Assembly: GCA_020073345.1 (NCBI GenBank) | Contig: JAIQFI010000032.1 | Location: forward strand, 1 to 64,000 | DNA length: 64,000 bases | Direction: 5' to 3' | DNA from: Terriglobia bacterium | GTDB lineage: Bacteria; Acidobacteriota; Terriglobia; Bryobacterales; Bryobacteraceae | Shown here: piece after piece, positions 51,090-59,402 of the stretch | How positions within the stretch are numbered: position 1 is the stretch's first letter | How the letters are laid out: every line of letters begins with the position of its first letter | Translations under genes and position numbers: made by a program | The notes under the pieces: generated by a model | Database searches by the model: none | What the model saw: only the letters and a program-made list of their open reading frames with translations | What the model was told of the DNA's origin: nothing

Positions 51090-52574
51090 GTGTTCCGCAA
51101 GGTCCTGGTAGCGAATCGCGGCGAGATCGCCGTGCGTGTGGTGCGGGCGCTCCGGGAGTTGGGGATCTCGAGCGTCGCCGCATATTCGGATGCGGACCGG
51201 GGATCGCTGCCGGTCCGCTTGGCGGATGAAGCCGCCTATGTCGGAGCATCCCCATCTTCCGAGAGCTACCTGCGGATGGACCGCATCCTGGACGCGGCTA
51301 AGCGCCATGGTGCGGAAGCGATTCATCCGGGGTACGGATTCCTGAGCGAGAATGCGGACTTCGCGGAGGCGTGCGCGGCCGCCGGAATCGTGTTCATCGG
51401 CCCGCCCGCGGAGGCGATCCGCAAACTGGGATCGAAAACCGCGGCGCGGCAACTCGCCATCGCGGCAGGCGCGCCGGTGGTTCCGGGAACCGACCGGGCT
51501 TTATCCGGATGGGAGGAAGCCCGGGCCGCGGCGAAGTCCCTCGGCTATCCAGTGCTGCTCAAAGCCTCGGCGGGCGGAGGCGGCAAGGGGGTGCGCCGCG
51601 TCGATGGCGAATCTCAACTGCAATCGGCCCTGCGCGATGCCGCGAGCGAAGCCGGGCGCGCCTTCGGCAACAGTGAAGTCTACCTCGAAAAGCTGGTGGA
51701 CGAGCCGCGGCACATCGAAATCCAGATCCTGGGCGATCAGCACGGCCACCTGATCCACCTGGGCGAACGCGAGTGTTCCATCCAGCGGCGCCATCAAAAG
51801 GTGATCGAGGAGTGCCCGTCTCCGCTGATGTCGTCTCACCCGGACTTGCGCGAACGAATGGGGCAAGCCGCCGTTAAGGTGGCGCGCGCGGCGGGATATG
51901 CCAACGCGGGGACCGTGGAGTTTCTGATCGACCGCGACGCGAATTTCTACTTCTTGGAGGTGAACACACGTCTGCAGGTGGAGCATCCGGTGACGGAACT
52001 GGTGACCGGGCTCGATCTGGTGGAGTGGCAGCTGAAGATCGCGGCGGGCGAGCGGCTGACACTGAAGCAAAGCGATGTTACCTGGCGTGGTTCGGCGATC
52101 GAGTGCCGGATTTACGCCGAGGATCCGGATCACGACTTCATGCCGGCCCCGGGAACAATCGTGCATTTGAGCGAGCCTTCGGGACCAGGCGTCCGGCTGG
52201 ACTCGGGAATCTTCGAGGGCTGGGACGTCCCGCTGGAATACGATCCGCTGCTGGCCAAGCTCGCCGCATGGGCGCCTACCAGGGATGCGGCGATCCGCAG
52301 GCTGGATCGGGCGCTTTCGGAGTATGTGCTGACCGGCGTTCGGAACAACATCGCGTTTTTCCGCGAAGTGCTGGCGGATGCTGAGTTTCGCGAAGGACGG
52401 TTATCGACGTCGTTCCTGGATCGATTCTTCAAGAGGCGGAAGAAAGCGGTCGATGACCCGGAAGCCGAGGCTGCGGCCGCGCTCGTTTTGGCGCTCACCG
52501 CCGCCTGCACGCACGCACAGCGCGTGGAACAGAGTCGATGGCGCACCTCGGGACTCGAGGACGTGCTCCGATGA
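51090..52574 (+). CDS. Biotin carboxylase subunit of an acyl-CoA carboxylase
   Basis: 494 residues from GTG 51090; TAGAAT at 51077-51082 is 7 bases upstream and a transcript starting near the GTG would be leaderless. The ATP-grasp fold is complete: FRKVLVANRGEIAVRVVRAL, the glycine-rich KASAGGGGKGVRRV, IEIQILGDQHGHLIHLGERE and EVNTRLQVEHPVTE. The length exceeds the 449 of E. coli AccC, as in acyl-CoA carboxylase alpha subunits. The biotin carrier gene overlaps by 4 bases, but no carboxyltransferase is adjacent. Confidence 0.92.
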   Translation: MFRKVLVANRGEIAVRVVRALRELGISSVAAYSDADRGSLPVRLADEAAYVGASPSSESYLRMDRILDAAKRHGAEAIHPGYGFLSENADFAEACAAAGIVFIGPPAEAIRKLGSKTAARQLAIAAGAPVVPGTDRALSGWEEARAAAKSLGYPVLLKASAGGGGKGVRRVDGESQLQSALRDAASEAGRAFGNSEVYLEKLVDEPRHIEIQILGDQHGHLIHLGERECSIQRRHQKVIEECPSPLMSSHPDLRERMGQAAVKVARAAGYANAGTVEFLIDRDANFYFLEVNTRLQVEHPVTELVTGLDLVEWQLKIAAGERLTLKQSDVTWRGSAIECRIYAEDPDHDFMPAPGTIVHLSEPSGPGVRLDSGIFEGWDVPLEYDPLLAKLAAWAPTRDAAIRRLDRALSEYVLTGVRNNIAFFREVLADAEFREGRLSTSFLDRFFKRRKKAVDDPEAEAAAALVLALTAACTHAQRVEQSRWRTSGLEDVLR

Positions 52575-53044
52575 CGCGCCAGGTGACGGTGAACAGCCGG
52601 TCCGGGAGGATCGAAATCAACGGCTCGCGGCTCAGGTATGTTCGCGAGGACGGAGTCGTGATTGAAAGCGAGTACTCGCTGGAGGGCGCTTCCGTGCTGC
52701 TCAACGGGCGCAGCTATCGGGTGAATAAGGGAGCCGGCAAAGAGATGTGGGTCAACGGGCGCCGGTTCTCCATAGAGGTCTTCGACCCGCGCGATCTGCG
52801 GCCCGGGCAAGGCGCGACCGTGAACCACGGACGGCAGGAAATCGCGGCGTCGATGCCGGGGAAAGTGATCCGCGTCTTGGTGTCGCCGGGTGAACTGGTG
52901 GAAGAAGGTCAGGGCCTCGTTGTCGTGGAGGCGATGAAGATGCAGAATGAAATGAAGTCGCCCAAGGCCGGACGCGTGGCGGAAATTCGGGCCAGGCCGG
53001 ATGCTACGGTGGGAGCGGGCGAGATTTTGGTAGTGGTGGAGTAA
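52571..53044 (+). CDS. Biotin carrier protein
   Basis: 157 residues from ATG 52571 in an ATGA overlap with the biotin carboxylase gene. The last 75 residues are a biotinyl domain with VEAMKMQNEMKSP, the biotin lysine being residue 123. The first 75 residues (SRSGRIEINGSRLRYVRED, SYRVNKGAGKEMWVNGRRF) resemble the BT linker of propionyl-CoA/methylcrotonyl-CoA carboxylase alpha subunits. Together the two genes look like one alpha subunit split in two. Confidence 0.9.
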   Translation: MTRQVTVNSRSGRIEINGSRLRYVREDGVVIESEYSLEGASVLLNGRSYRVNKGAGKEMWVNGRRFSIEVFDPRDLRPGQGATVNHGRQEIAASMPGKVIRVLVSPGELVEEGQGLVVVEAMKMQNEMKSPKAGRVAEIRARPDATVGAGEILVVVE

Positions 53045-53066
53045 CGTAGTCGAATAGGAGTTAGCA

Positions 53067-53825
53067 ATGGCAGCGACGGCAGTATGTCCCATTTGCGGAG
53101 GAACCGGCTGGAAGATCATCGAGCGCGCCGGTTTATCGGGCGCGGAGCCGTGCCGTTGCGCGGAAGAAGCGCGCGCGGGAGCGCTTCAAGAAGGCTCGGG
53201 TATCCCGCCGAATTACGTGCGGGCGACGCTCGATAATTTTCAAATCCCGCAGGACAATCCCATCGCACGAACTGGCCTGGGCACAGTGCTCATGCAGGTC
53301 CGCAGCTTCGTGCGCGAATTCCCCAATCCGGATCGTCCGGGGCTGCTGCTGGCGGGCGATACCGGTACCGGAAAAACCCACCTGGCGGTGGCCGCGCTGA
53401 AGGCCATCATCGATAAGGGCCACGAAGGAATCTTCTTCGACTACCAGAACCTGCTGGACCGGATCCGGTCCAGCTATGACAAGACGTCGGGCTCGAGCGA
53501 TAAAGAAACGTACCGTTCGGCCATGGATGCCGAGGTGTTGCTACTGGACGACTTGGGCTCGCACCGGGTTACGGAGTGGGTGGAAGATACGGTTACGTCG
53601 ATCGTGACCCATCGCTGCAATCACAAGAAGCCTCTGATCGCGACGACGAACCTGAGCCCGGACGACACGGGTTCGATTGCTTACACCACGCCAGGCGGGT
53701 CGGACGTCCATAAAAAATCGCTGAGGGAAGCGATCGGAGAACGGGCGCGATCCCGCCTGTTCGAAATGTGCCGGGTGGTGCGGATGCCTGCGGTGGAAGA
53801 TTATCGGGTCAAGCGGTCGCGATAA
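53067..53825 (+). CDS. DnaC/IstB-like AAA+ ATPase with N-terminal zinc ribbon
   Basis: 252 residues. A four-cysteine zinc ribbon (CPICGGTGWK then PCRC) starts the protein. The AAA+ core has Walker A GDTGTGKTHLAVAALKAI, Walker B EVLLLDDLG and an arginine finger region RARSRLFEM. This combination is typical of DnaC-type helicase loaders and IstB-type ATPases. There is no transposase or phage gene nearby, so it is likely a chromosomal helicase loader. Confidence 0.88.
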   Translation: MAATAVCPICGGTGWKIIERAGLSGAEPCRCAEEARAGALQEGSGIPPNYVRATLDNFQIPQDNPIARTGLGTVLMQVRSFVREFPNPDRPGLLLAGDTGTGKTHLAVAALKAIIDKGHEGIFFDYQNLLDRIRSSYDKTSGSSDKETYRSAMDAEVLLLDDLGSHRVTEWVEDTVTSIVTHRCNHKKPLIATTNLSPDDTGSIAYTTPGGSDVHKKSLREAIGERARSRLFEMCRVVRMPAVEDYRVKRSR

Positions 53826-53840
53826 GGGACGATCTTGGCG

Positions 53841-54671
53841 ATGAACCTGCGCGGACCGACCCGGCGAAATGTGGGCCGCGCAGTCTTCTGGTTGGCCCTC
53901 GCATTCTTGGTTCACGCCCAAGAACCGCCCAAAGAACCACCGCGCAGTCCAGCGCAGGAGAACAAGCAACCTACCTCGGTAAACGTTACGGCGTTACCAG
54001 CTCTCAACGTCGCCAAGGAATTGGCCGACTACGTTCTGATTTGCGCGACTGTGCTCTTGGTGGTTGTAGGTGGCTACCAATTGACCGTGATGAGAAAGAC
54101 GGTTAAGGTAGCCCAAGACAGCGCAGATGCCGCCAGGAAGAGTGCCGACGCTTCGGAACGAAGCTCCGGCATAGCCCAAGATACTTTCGTAAATACTCAT
54201 CGCCCGAAGCTTGTGGTGAGGTTCATGCAAGCTCAGGGAATAGGAACCACGTCCATCAATGGGCAGTTCCGCGTGTTTAACGCTGGCGCAACCAAAGCGT
54301 TTCTCAAACGCATCTATACGGAGATCGTCGTCGCCGAATATCTTCCGGCGCTAACGCCTTACGATGGAAAGATCGGAGCCGTGCTCACGGACGTTGAGGT
54401 TGTCCCCGGCGGGGAAGGCAAACCGATGGACTTTCCGACCACACCTCAAGAACTGACGGTGAGCCATCGCAATTCCATTGCGAACCGAATAGATTGGCTG
54501 AAGCGTGGGCTTCCCGATGAAAAACATGCTACAAATCTCTACGTTATCGGGTGGATCGAATATCTTGACGAAGCCAAGAAAGTGCGCAGGATGGGTTTTT
54601 GTCGGAAATACAATTTCCAGGCGGAGCGCTTCCAGCGCGATCCAGATGAAGATTACGAATATGATGACTAG
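53841..54671 (+). CDS. Membrane-anchored protein with signal peptide, unknown
   Basis: 276 residues from ATG 53841; a TTG at 53835 is possible. A signal peptide-like helix (15-30, FWLALAFLVHAQ), a proline-rich linker, a transmembrane helix (about 65-85, ADYVLICATVLLVVVGG), then a short coiled coil (AQDSADAARKSADASERSSG) and a soluble domain (about 125-270, THRPKLVVRFMQAQ, FRVFNAGATKAFLKRI). This layout is shared by many uncharacterised proteins. The stop overlaps the 54669-54685 inverted repeat. Confidence 0.72.
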   Translation: MNLRGPTRRNVGRAVFWLALAFLVHAQEPPKEPPRSPAQENKQPTSVNVTALPALNVAKELADYVLICATVLLVVVGGYQLTVMRKTVKVAQDSADAARKSADASERSSGIAQDTFVNTHRPKLVVRFMQAQGIGTTSINGQFRVFNAGATKAFLKRIYTEIVVAEYLPALTPYDGKIGAVLTDVEVVPGGEGKPMDFPTTPQELTVSHRNSIANRIDWLKRGLPDEKHATNLYVIGWIEYLDEAKKVRRMGFCRKYNFQAERFQRDPDEDYEYDD

Positions 54672-54685
54672 CGCTTAAAGCGCTA
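54669..54685. repeat. 17-bp inverted repeat at the gene end
   Basis: TAGCGCTTAAAGCGCTA is perfect apart from its central base. It overlaps the stop codon of the membrane protein gene. As RNA it could form a 6-bp stem around TTAAA but has no T-run. It may be a weak terminator or a regulator site for the brnT promoter 20-50 bases away. Confidence 0.4.
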
Positions 54686-54701
54686 CAACCCCCGATCCGA
54701 T

Positions 54702-54719
54702 TGTGTACAATTGTACACA
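54702..54719. promoter_or_regulatory. Perfect 18-bp palindrome at the brnTA promoter (candidate BrnA operator)
   Basis: TGTGTACAATTGTACACA is a perfect palindrome ending 5 bases before the brnT start at 54725. TACAAT at 54706-54711 within it could serve as the -10 hexamer. BrnA proteins repress their own promoter by binding palindromes, so this is a strong operator candidate for the second BrnT/BrnA pair. Confidence 0.7.
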
Positions 54720-54724
54720 GATGA

Positions 54725-54994
54725 ATGCTAGTCGAATGGGACGCCAAAAAGGCGGCTTCGAATTATCGTAAGCACCGCGTTCGGTTCGCTGACTCGTTGG
54801 CCGTACTGGAAGACGAGCGGGCGATCACTCTTCACGATTTCGAGGAAGAGGAGGATCGTTGGGTTTCTATCGGCTCGGACGCCGTCGGGCGAGTTCTTGT
54901 GGTGATCTACACTTTGCGCGCACAGCGAATTCGGATGATTTCAGCACGACGAGCGACCCGCCAGGAACGCACTCAGTATGAGGAGAAAGCATGA
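54725..54994 (+). CDS. brnT: BrnT-family toxin (second pair)
   Basis: 89 residues: VEWDAKKAASNYRKHRVRFA at the start, LHDFEEEEDRWVSIGSDAVG in the middle, and RIRMISARRATRQERTQYEE at the end are BrnT hallmarks. It overlaps brnA by 4 bases (ATGA at 54991-54994). Less than 35% of residues appear shared with the BrnT at 31897 by eye, so it is not a recent duplicate. Confidence 0.93.
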   Translation: MLVEWDAKKAASNYRKHRVRFADSLAVLEDERAITLHDFEEEEDRWVSIGSDAVGRVLVVIYTLRAQRIRMISARRATRQERTQYEEKA

Positions 54995-55245
54995 AGAAAG
55001 AATATGATTTCCGCCGCGGGAAGCGTGGTCCGGTCTTGAGCGTCGCCAAAGGGAAAACTCGCGTCACCATCCGGCTCGACGAGGACGTCGTCGAGTGGTT
55101 TCGTGAGCAAGTGGACGCCGCCGGCGGCGGGAACTATCAGAGCCTGATGAACCAGGCCCTGCGCGAGTTCATCAAACGTTCCAAGGAACCGCTGGAATCG
55201 ACTCTACGTCGAGTAATTCGGGAAGAGCTGCGGAAGGCCGGATAA
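54991..55245 (+). CDS. brnA: BrnA-family antitoxin (second pair)
   Basis: 84 residues. The ribbon-helix-helix part has TRVTIRLDEDVVEWFREQVD and YQSLMNQALREFIKRS. The basic N-terminus (MKKEYDFRRGKRGPVL) is typical. It neutralises BrnT and probably represses the promoter via the palindrome at 54702-54719. The Cus-type response regulator gene follows after 21 bases. Confidence 0.92.
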   Translation: MKKEYDFRRGKRGPVLSVAKGKTRVTIRLDEDVVEWFREQVDAAGGGNYQSLMNQALREFIKRSKEPLESTLRRVIREELRKAG

Positions 55246-55266
55246 ACCGTCTTACACTGGAGATAT

Positions 55267-55956
55267 ATGCGCATTCTGGTGGTGGAAGACGAAGGCCGGA
55301 TTGCCGACTTTCTCTCGCGCGGGCTGGTGAGCGCGGGATACGCGGTGGACGTGGCGGCCACGGGCGGGTCGGCCATCGACATGATCCATTCCACCGACTA
55401 CGACCTGGTGATCCTGGATCTGGGCCTGCCGGACGTGGACGGCCTCACGGTGCTGCAGAAGATCCGCAACCGCAAGGTCAGCCCGCCGGTGCTGATCCTG
55501 AGCGCCCGCGACGCCGTGGATGATCGCGTGAAGGGCCTGGAAGGCGGCGCCGACGATTATCTGGTTAAGCCGTTCGCCTTTGTGGAACTCCTGGCCCGCG
55601 TGCGAGTGCTGCTGCGCCGCGGCCAGCCTACACCGGAGAAATTACAAGTCGGCGATCTATCACTCGATTGCATCCGGCGCAAAGTTTCGCGCGACGGGGA
55701 AAACATCGAGCTGGCGCCCAAGGAATTCAGCATCCTCGAATACCTGATGCGCAACCGGGGGCGCCCGCTCAGCCGCACCATGATCGTGGAACACGTCTGG
55801 GACATGGACTACGACGGGCTGACCAATATCGTGGACGTGTACATTCGCCACCTGCGCAGCAAGATCGACGACAAGTGGCCACAGAAGATGATCCAGACGG
55901 TGCGCGGCATCGGATATATGCTGGATACTCCCGACCGCGCCGCGGAAAAGAGCTGA
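55267..55956 (+). CDS. OmpR-family response regulator (CusR/CopR-like)
   Basis: 229 residues from ATG 55267; TACACT at 55253-55258 is 8 bases upstream and GGAGATAT abuts the start. Receiver domain (Asp51 in LVILDLGLPDVDG, YLVKPFAFVELLARV) and winged helix (KEFSILEYLMRNRGRPLSR, IQTVRGIGYML) are of the heavy-metal CusR/CopR type. The TGA overlaps the kinase ATG. Confidence 0.93.
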   Translation: MRILVVEDEGRIADFLSRGLVSAGYAVDVAATGGSAIDMIHSTDYDLVILDLGLPDVDGLTVLQKIRNRKVSPPVLILSARDAVDDRVKGLEGGADDYLVKPFAFVELLARVRVLLRRGQPTPEKLQVGDLSLDCIRRKVSRDGENIELAPKEFSILEYLMRNRGRPLSRTMIVEHVWDMDYDGLTNIVDVYIRHLRSKIDDKWPQKMIQTVRGIGYMLDTPDRAAEKS

Positions 55957-57455
55957 TGCGCCCCCACGTCAATCTTATACGCGGGCTGCGGTTCCGGCTG
56001 ACCGTCAGCTACCTGCTGCTGTTCTCCGCGTTGCTGGTGGTGATCGGCTTGTATTTCCGCCATAACCTCCAGGTTCAGACCGAAGGCGATGTTCGAGCAG
56101 TTCTGGAAGAGGTCTGGGGCGAAGCCAAAGGCTATCTGAAAATCGAAAATTACCGGCCGAACTGGATTGCGGATCAGACTGATCCGGAAGACGCGCACAT
56201 CGTGGACCGTCTGCGTTATGTGATCCTGCTGACCGACGCGAACGGCAACATTCTGCTGGACTCGCCCGTATACGAGTCGATCGGGATCGATAGCCCGGCC
56301 GAGATCCGGCGAATCCTGGCGCTCAAGGAGCCCGAAGTTCACATCCGCACCGACGCTGCGGGCACTCCGTACATGATCAAGGCCGGGGTGATGCCCGACG
56401 ACCATGGCCAGCGGTATTTTTTTGCGATCGGACGCCCGTTGAGCGACAGCGAGCACACGGTCAAAACCTTTACGACCGACTATTTCCTGTCGCTGCTGGC
56501 GATTATTCCGTTGACGGGCTTGCTCGGCTGGGCGCTGGCGGGGCGGGCGATTCAGCCTGTGAACGAGGTTGCGCAGGCGGCCCAGAAAGTCACGGGCTCG
56601 AACCTTTCCTTGCAGATTCCCCTGCGCGGCTCCGGAGACGAACTCGATCATCTGATTGGGAGCTTCAACCGCATGACTACCCGCCTGGAGGACTCCTTCG
56701 AGCAGATTCGCCGCTTCTCGACGGACGTATCGCACGAGCTGCGCACGCCGTTGACCGCGATTCGCGGGCAACTGGAGGTGGCCCTATTCACTGCCCAAAC
56801 GGTGGAGCAGTACCGCGACGCAATGGTGAACGCGCTGGAGGACGTGGAGCAACTGTCCAGCATCGTGCGCGCACTACTGCTGCTGTCGCAAGCCGAATCG
56901 GGCCAGGTGGTGCTGCAAAAAACGATATTGGATTTGGGGGAAGTGGCCGAGGACGTGGTGGATCAGTTCCAGATTCCCGCCGAGGAGAAGCAAGTGCGGC
57001 TGACGGCCCGGATCGAACCGGGTGTTCTGATTTCGGCCGACCGCACTCAGATGGAACGGCTGTTCTCAAATCTCCTATCCAATGCCGTCAAGTACACTCC
57101 CGCTGGCGGTACCGTTCAGGTACGCGTCAAGCTTGAGGCAAGCCAGCGGGATGAAAAAAAGAATTGGGGACGAATCGAGATCGAAGATACCGGCGTGGGA
57201 ATCCCGGAGGAAAACCTGCCACACATCTTCGACCGCTTCTATCGCGTGCGCAACGCCGAAACCAACCTGATTCAGGGGCTGGGGCTGGGCCTCAGCTTCG
57301 TAGCCTGGATCGTGAAGGCGCACGGCGGACAAATCGACGTCACCAGCACCGCGGGCGCCGGGACGCGGTTCACGGTCCGTCTGCCGGCGGAAGCTACCGC
57401 AGTGGCTCCTATGAACGAGGAGCATCCCGCCGCGGTTGAGCCTCAACGGCTTTAA
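55956..57455 (+). CDS. CusS-like heavy-metal sensor histidine kinase
   Basis: 499 residues from ATG 55956, overlapping the regulator stop by one base. Two transmembrane helices (about 14-34 and 172-192) flank a periplasmic sensor of about 135 residues. HAMP (about 193-245), HisKA with SHELRTPLTAIRGQLEVAL and HATPase with NLLSNAVKYTPAGG, DTGVGIPEENL and GLGLSFVAWIV follow. The type pairs with CusR/CopR regulators. No metal-efflux genes are nearby, so the metal role is by family only. Confidence 0.92.
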   Translation: MRPHVNLIRGLRFRLTVSYLLLFSALLVVIGLYFRHNLQVQTEGDVRAVLEEVWGEAKGYLKIENYRPNWIADQTDPEDAHIVDRLRYVILLTDANGNILLDSPVYESIGIDSPAEIRRILALKEPEVHIRTDAAGTPYMIKAGVMPDDHGQRYFFAIGRPLSDSEHTVKTFTTDYFLSLLAIIPLTGLLGWALAGRAIQPVNEVAQAAQKVTGSNLSLQIPLRGSGDELDHLIGSFNRMTTRLEDSFEQIRRFSTDVSHELRTPLTAIRGQLEVALFTAQTVEQYRDAMVNALEDVEQLSSIVRALLLLSQAESGQVVLQKTILDLGEVAEDVVDQFQIPAEEKQVRLTARIEPGVLISADRTQMERLFSNLLSNAVKYTPAGGTVQVRVKLEASQRDEKKNWGRIEIEDTGVGIPEENLPHIFDRFYRVRNAETNLIQGLGLGLSFVAWIVKAHGGQIDVTSTAGAGTRFTVRLPAEATAVAPMNEEHPAAVEPQRL

Positions 57456-57485
57456 CGACGATCCACACTGCTACACTAGGTTTCC

Positions 57486-57887
57486 ATGGCTCTGGATATC
57501 GCTGAAAGCGTGCGCGAGGAAGTCGTCATTCTGACATTGAAGGGACGGCTGACGTTAGGCGAGTCCAACCTCGTGCGGGAACGGGTTACACAGCTGGCCG
57601 CGGCCGGGAAACACAACATCGTGGTGGATCTCGGCGCAGTGGACTACATCGATTCCACCGGGCTCGGCATCCTGGTGATCTGCTTTACATCGCTCAAGAA
57701 GCAGGGTGGCGCGCTCAAGCTGGTGAATCCGAACAAACGCAACGTTGAACTGCTGCTGCTGACCAAGCTGCACACGGTCTTCGAGGTGTTCAACGAGGTC
57801 CAGGATGCGGTGAACAGCTTCTTCCCCGATCGCCAGATCAAACACTTCGACATTCTGAGCTTCGTGCAACAACAGGATGAAAGTTAG
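57486..57887 (+). CDS. STAS-domain anti-sigma factor antagonist
   Basis: 133 residues from ATG 57486; TACACT at 57472-57477 is 8 bases upstream. The STAS motif is VDYIDSTGLGILVICF with Asp56-Ser57-Thr58. A C-terminal extension of about 20 residues after the fold (FFPDRQIKHFDILSFVQQQD) is unlike the two other STAS proteins here. Its regulators are not adjacent. Confidence 0.9.
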   Translation: MALDIAESVREEVVILTLKGRLTLGESNLVRERVTQLAAAGKHNIVVDLGAVDYIDSTGLGILVICFTSLKKQGGALKLVNPNKRNVELLLLTKLHTVFEVFNEVQDAVNSFFPDRQIKHFDILSFVQQQDES

Positions 57888-59327
57888 TTACCGGCAGAGC
57901 TGATAGACCGCAGTGCCGCCGGCGCGGCCCGCCAGGCAATAGCGTTTGAACCAAGCGGCGAGATCCTCATAGTTCCCGATGTCGAGCCGCGAGTTGTACG
58001 CGCTGAGACCGTCGACGATAATCGAAGGTGAACTGCGGAGCAACTCCGCCCGGTTCTGGCGCGCCCATTCAGGGTCGACGCTGATGGATTCCGTGAGGTG
58101 CCGGTCGGCGGGCACGCCGGTCAGAGGTTGCGATTCCCACATGCGCGACGCCACCGGCAGGCGCGTATAGACGACCAGATTCGGCCGATAGCCCCAGATA
58201 AAGATGGTGTCGCCGCCCTTGTCCAGGGTCCGGATTAAAGCAGCCGCCTGGCGGCTTTCCTGGTCCAGGGCCACGTCGCGCCAGGCGTGGGGCCGGCCGG
58301 CCAGGTCGTCGGCGGCCAGTAGAAAATAGCGGGGACCGAAACGGATCATCGCAACCAGAGCAGCCACTATCAGCGCCAGAGCTCCGATGCGACGCAGCGG
58401 GACGCGCGCTTCCGCGGACAGGAGGCAGATGCCGTGAGCACCCGCGATGCACAGGGGTGGCAGCAACTGATTGAAATAGCGCGGCGAGAATCGCCATCCC
58501 AAACTGGCGGTGGCCAGCGATACGGCTGCCCAAGCGAACATGCGCGCACGCACGCCGCGATCTCTCCCGCGAACCCAATACCAGGCGGCGGCGAGGACCA
58601 GCGTGGCGTGGAATCCGATCCAGTTCCGGACGCGCATCAGGGCGCTGTCAACCGCGGAGTCTCCCGTCGGCGCGCCCGCGTACAAGAGGCCCCAGCGCCA
58701 GACGCTTTCCACATAAGCCGAAAACGCGTGCTGCGAGATGAGCCACCCCAAAAGCAGCGCGTTGGGAATCAAGAAACCTGCCAACATCAGCGGCCACGCG
58801 GCGGGCGCAAAAAGCAGGCACACAAACAGGACCAGCAGACCCTTGATGTTCATCGCAAACGCGAGACCAGCAGCCACGCCCGCAGCCAGCGGTTTCTGGC
58901 GCCAGGCGAAATAGACGGCCGCCAGGTGCGGCAGGATCATCAAGGTATCGGGTTCGAGGGGAATCGTCGCCGGGGGCAGGTAAAAAATCAGGGAAAATGC
59001 CAGCAAGCCAGCCGCCCAATATCCTTCCAGCCGGCTCCAGAGGCCGGAGGCGAAGCGGAAGGCCACGGCACACGATGCGGCTGCGAAGAGAGTCTCCGCA
59101 ATTCGCAGAGGCCACCCCGGCCAAGCTCCGAATAGCACAGCCACCATTGCGGTCAACGGGGGCTTGTCGTACCACACGTCCCGATACAGCATCTTGCCGT
59201 GCAGCAGTTGGATCGCGGCGGCCAGATGGTAGTCCTCGTCCGCCCAAAGGATGTTCACATGGCACAGCCGGGAGAGCAGTAACACTCCCGTCAGGGACAC
59301 CCAAAACCACACGGAAGGACGTTGCAT
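57888..59327 (-). CDS. GT39-type membrane glycosyltransferase
   Basis: 479 residues with many hydrophobic helices. The N-terminal loop contains WADEDYHLAAAIQLLHGK and VWYDKPPLTAMVA, the DE and KPP motifs of dolichol/polyprenyl-phosphate mannosyltransferase-like GT39/ArnT enzymes. A soluble C-terminal portion (about 360-479) ends the protein. It transfers a sugar from a polyprenyl carrier to lipid or protein on the outer side. It ends directly next to the STAS gene on the opposite strand. Confidence 0.85.
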   Translation of the reverse strand: MQRPSVWFWVSLTGVLLLSRLCHVNILWADEDYHLAAAIQLLHGKMLYRDVWYDKPPLTAMVAVLFGAWPGWPLRIAETLFAAASCAVAFRFASGLWSRLEGYWAAGLLAFSLIFYLPPATIPLEPDTLMILPHLAAVYFAWRQKPLAAGVAAGLAFAMNIKGLLVLFVCLLFAPAAWPLMLAGFLIPNALLLGWLISQHAFSAYVESVWRWGLLYAGAPTGDSAVDSALMRVRNWIGFHATLVLAAAWYWVRGRDRGVRARMFAWAAVSLATASLGWRFSPRYFNQLLPPLCIAGAHGICLLSAEARVPLRRIGALALIVAALVAMIRFGPRYFLLAADDLAGRPHAWRDVALDQESRQAAALIRTLDKGGDTIFIWGYRPNLVVYTRLPVASRMWESQPLTGVPADRHLTESISVDPEWARQNRAELLRSSPSIIVDGLSAYNSRLDIGNYEDLAAWFKRYCLAGRAGGTAVYQLCR

Positions 59328-59402
59328 GGCGGACTATCCATTGGAGCACGATCATTGCTAATAATGCGGGATCCTGCGATACACTACTTAAGAAGGAAAT
59401 AC

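Noticed and set aside
53067-53825. IstB transposition helper for the DnaC-like gene
   Set aside because: No IstA-type transposase or terminal repeats nearby; zinc ribbon fits a helicase loader.
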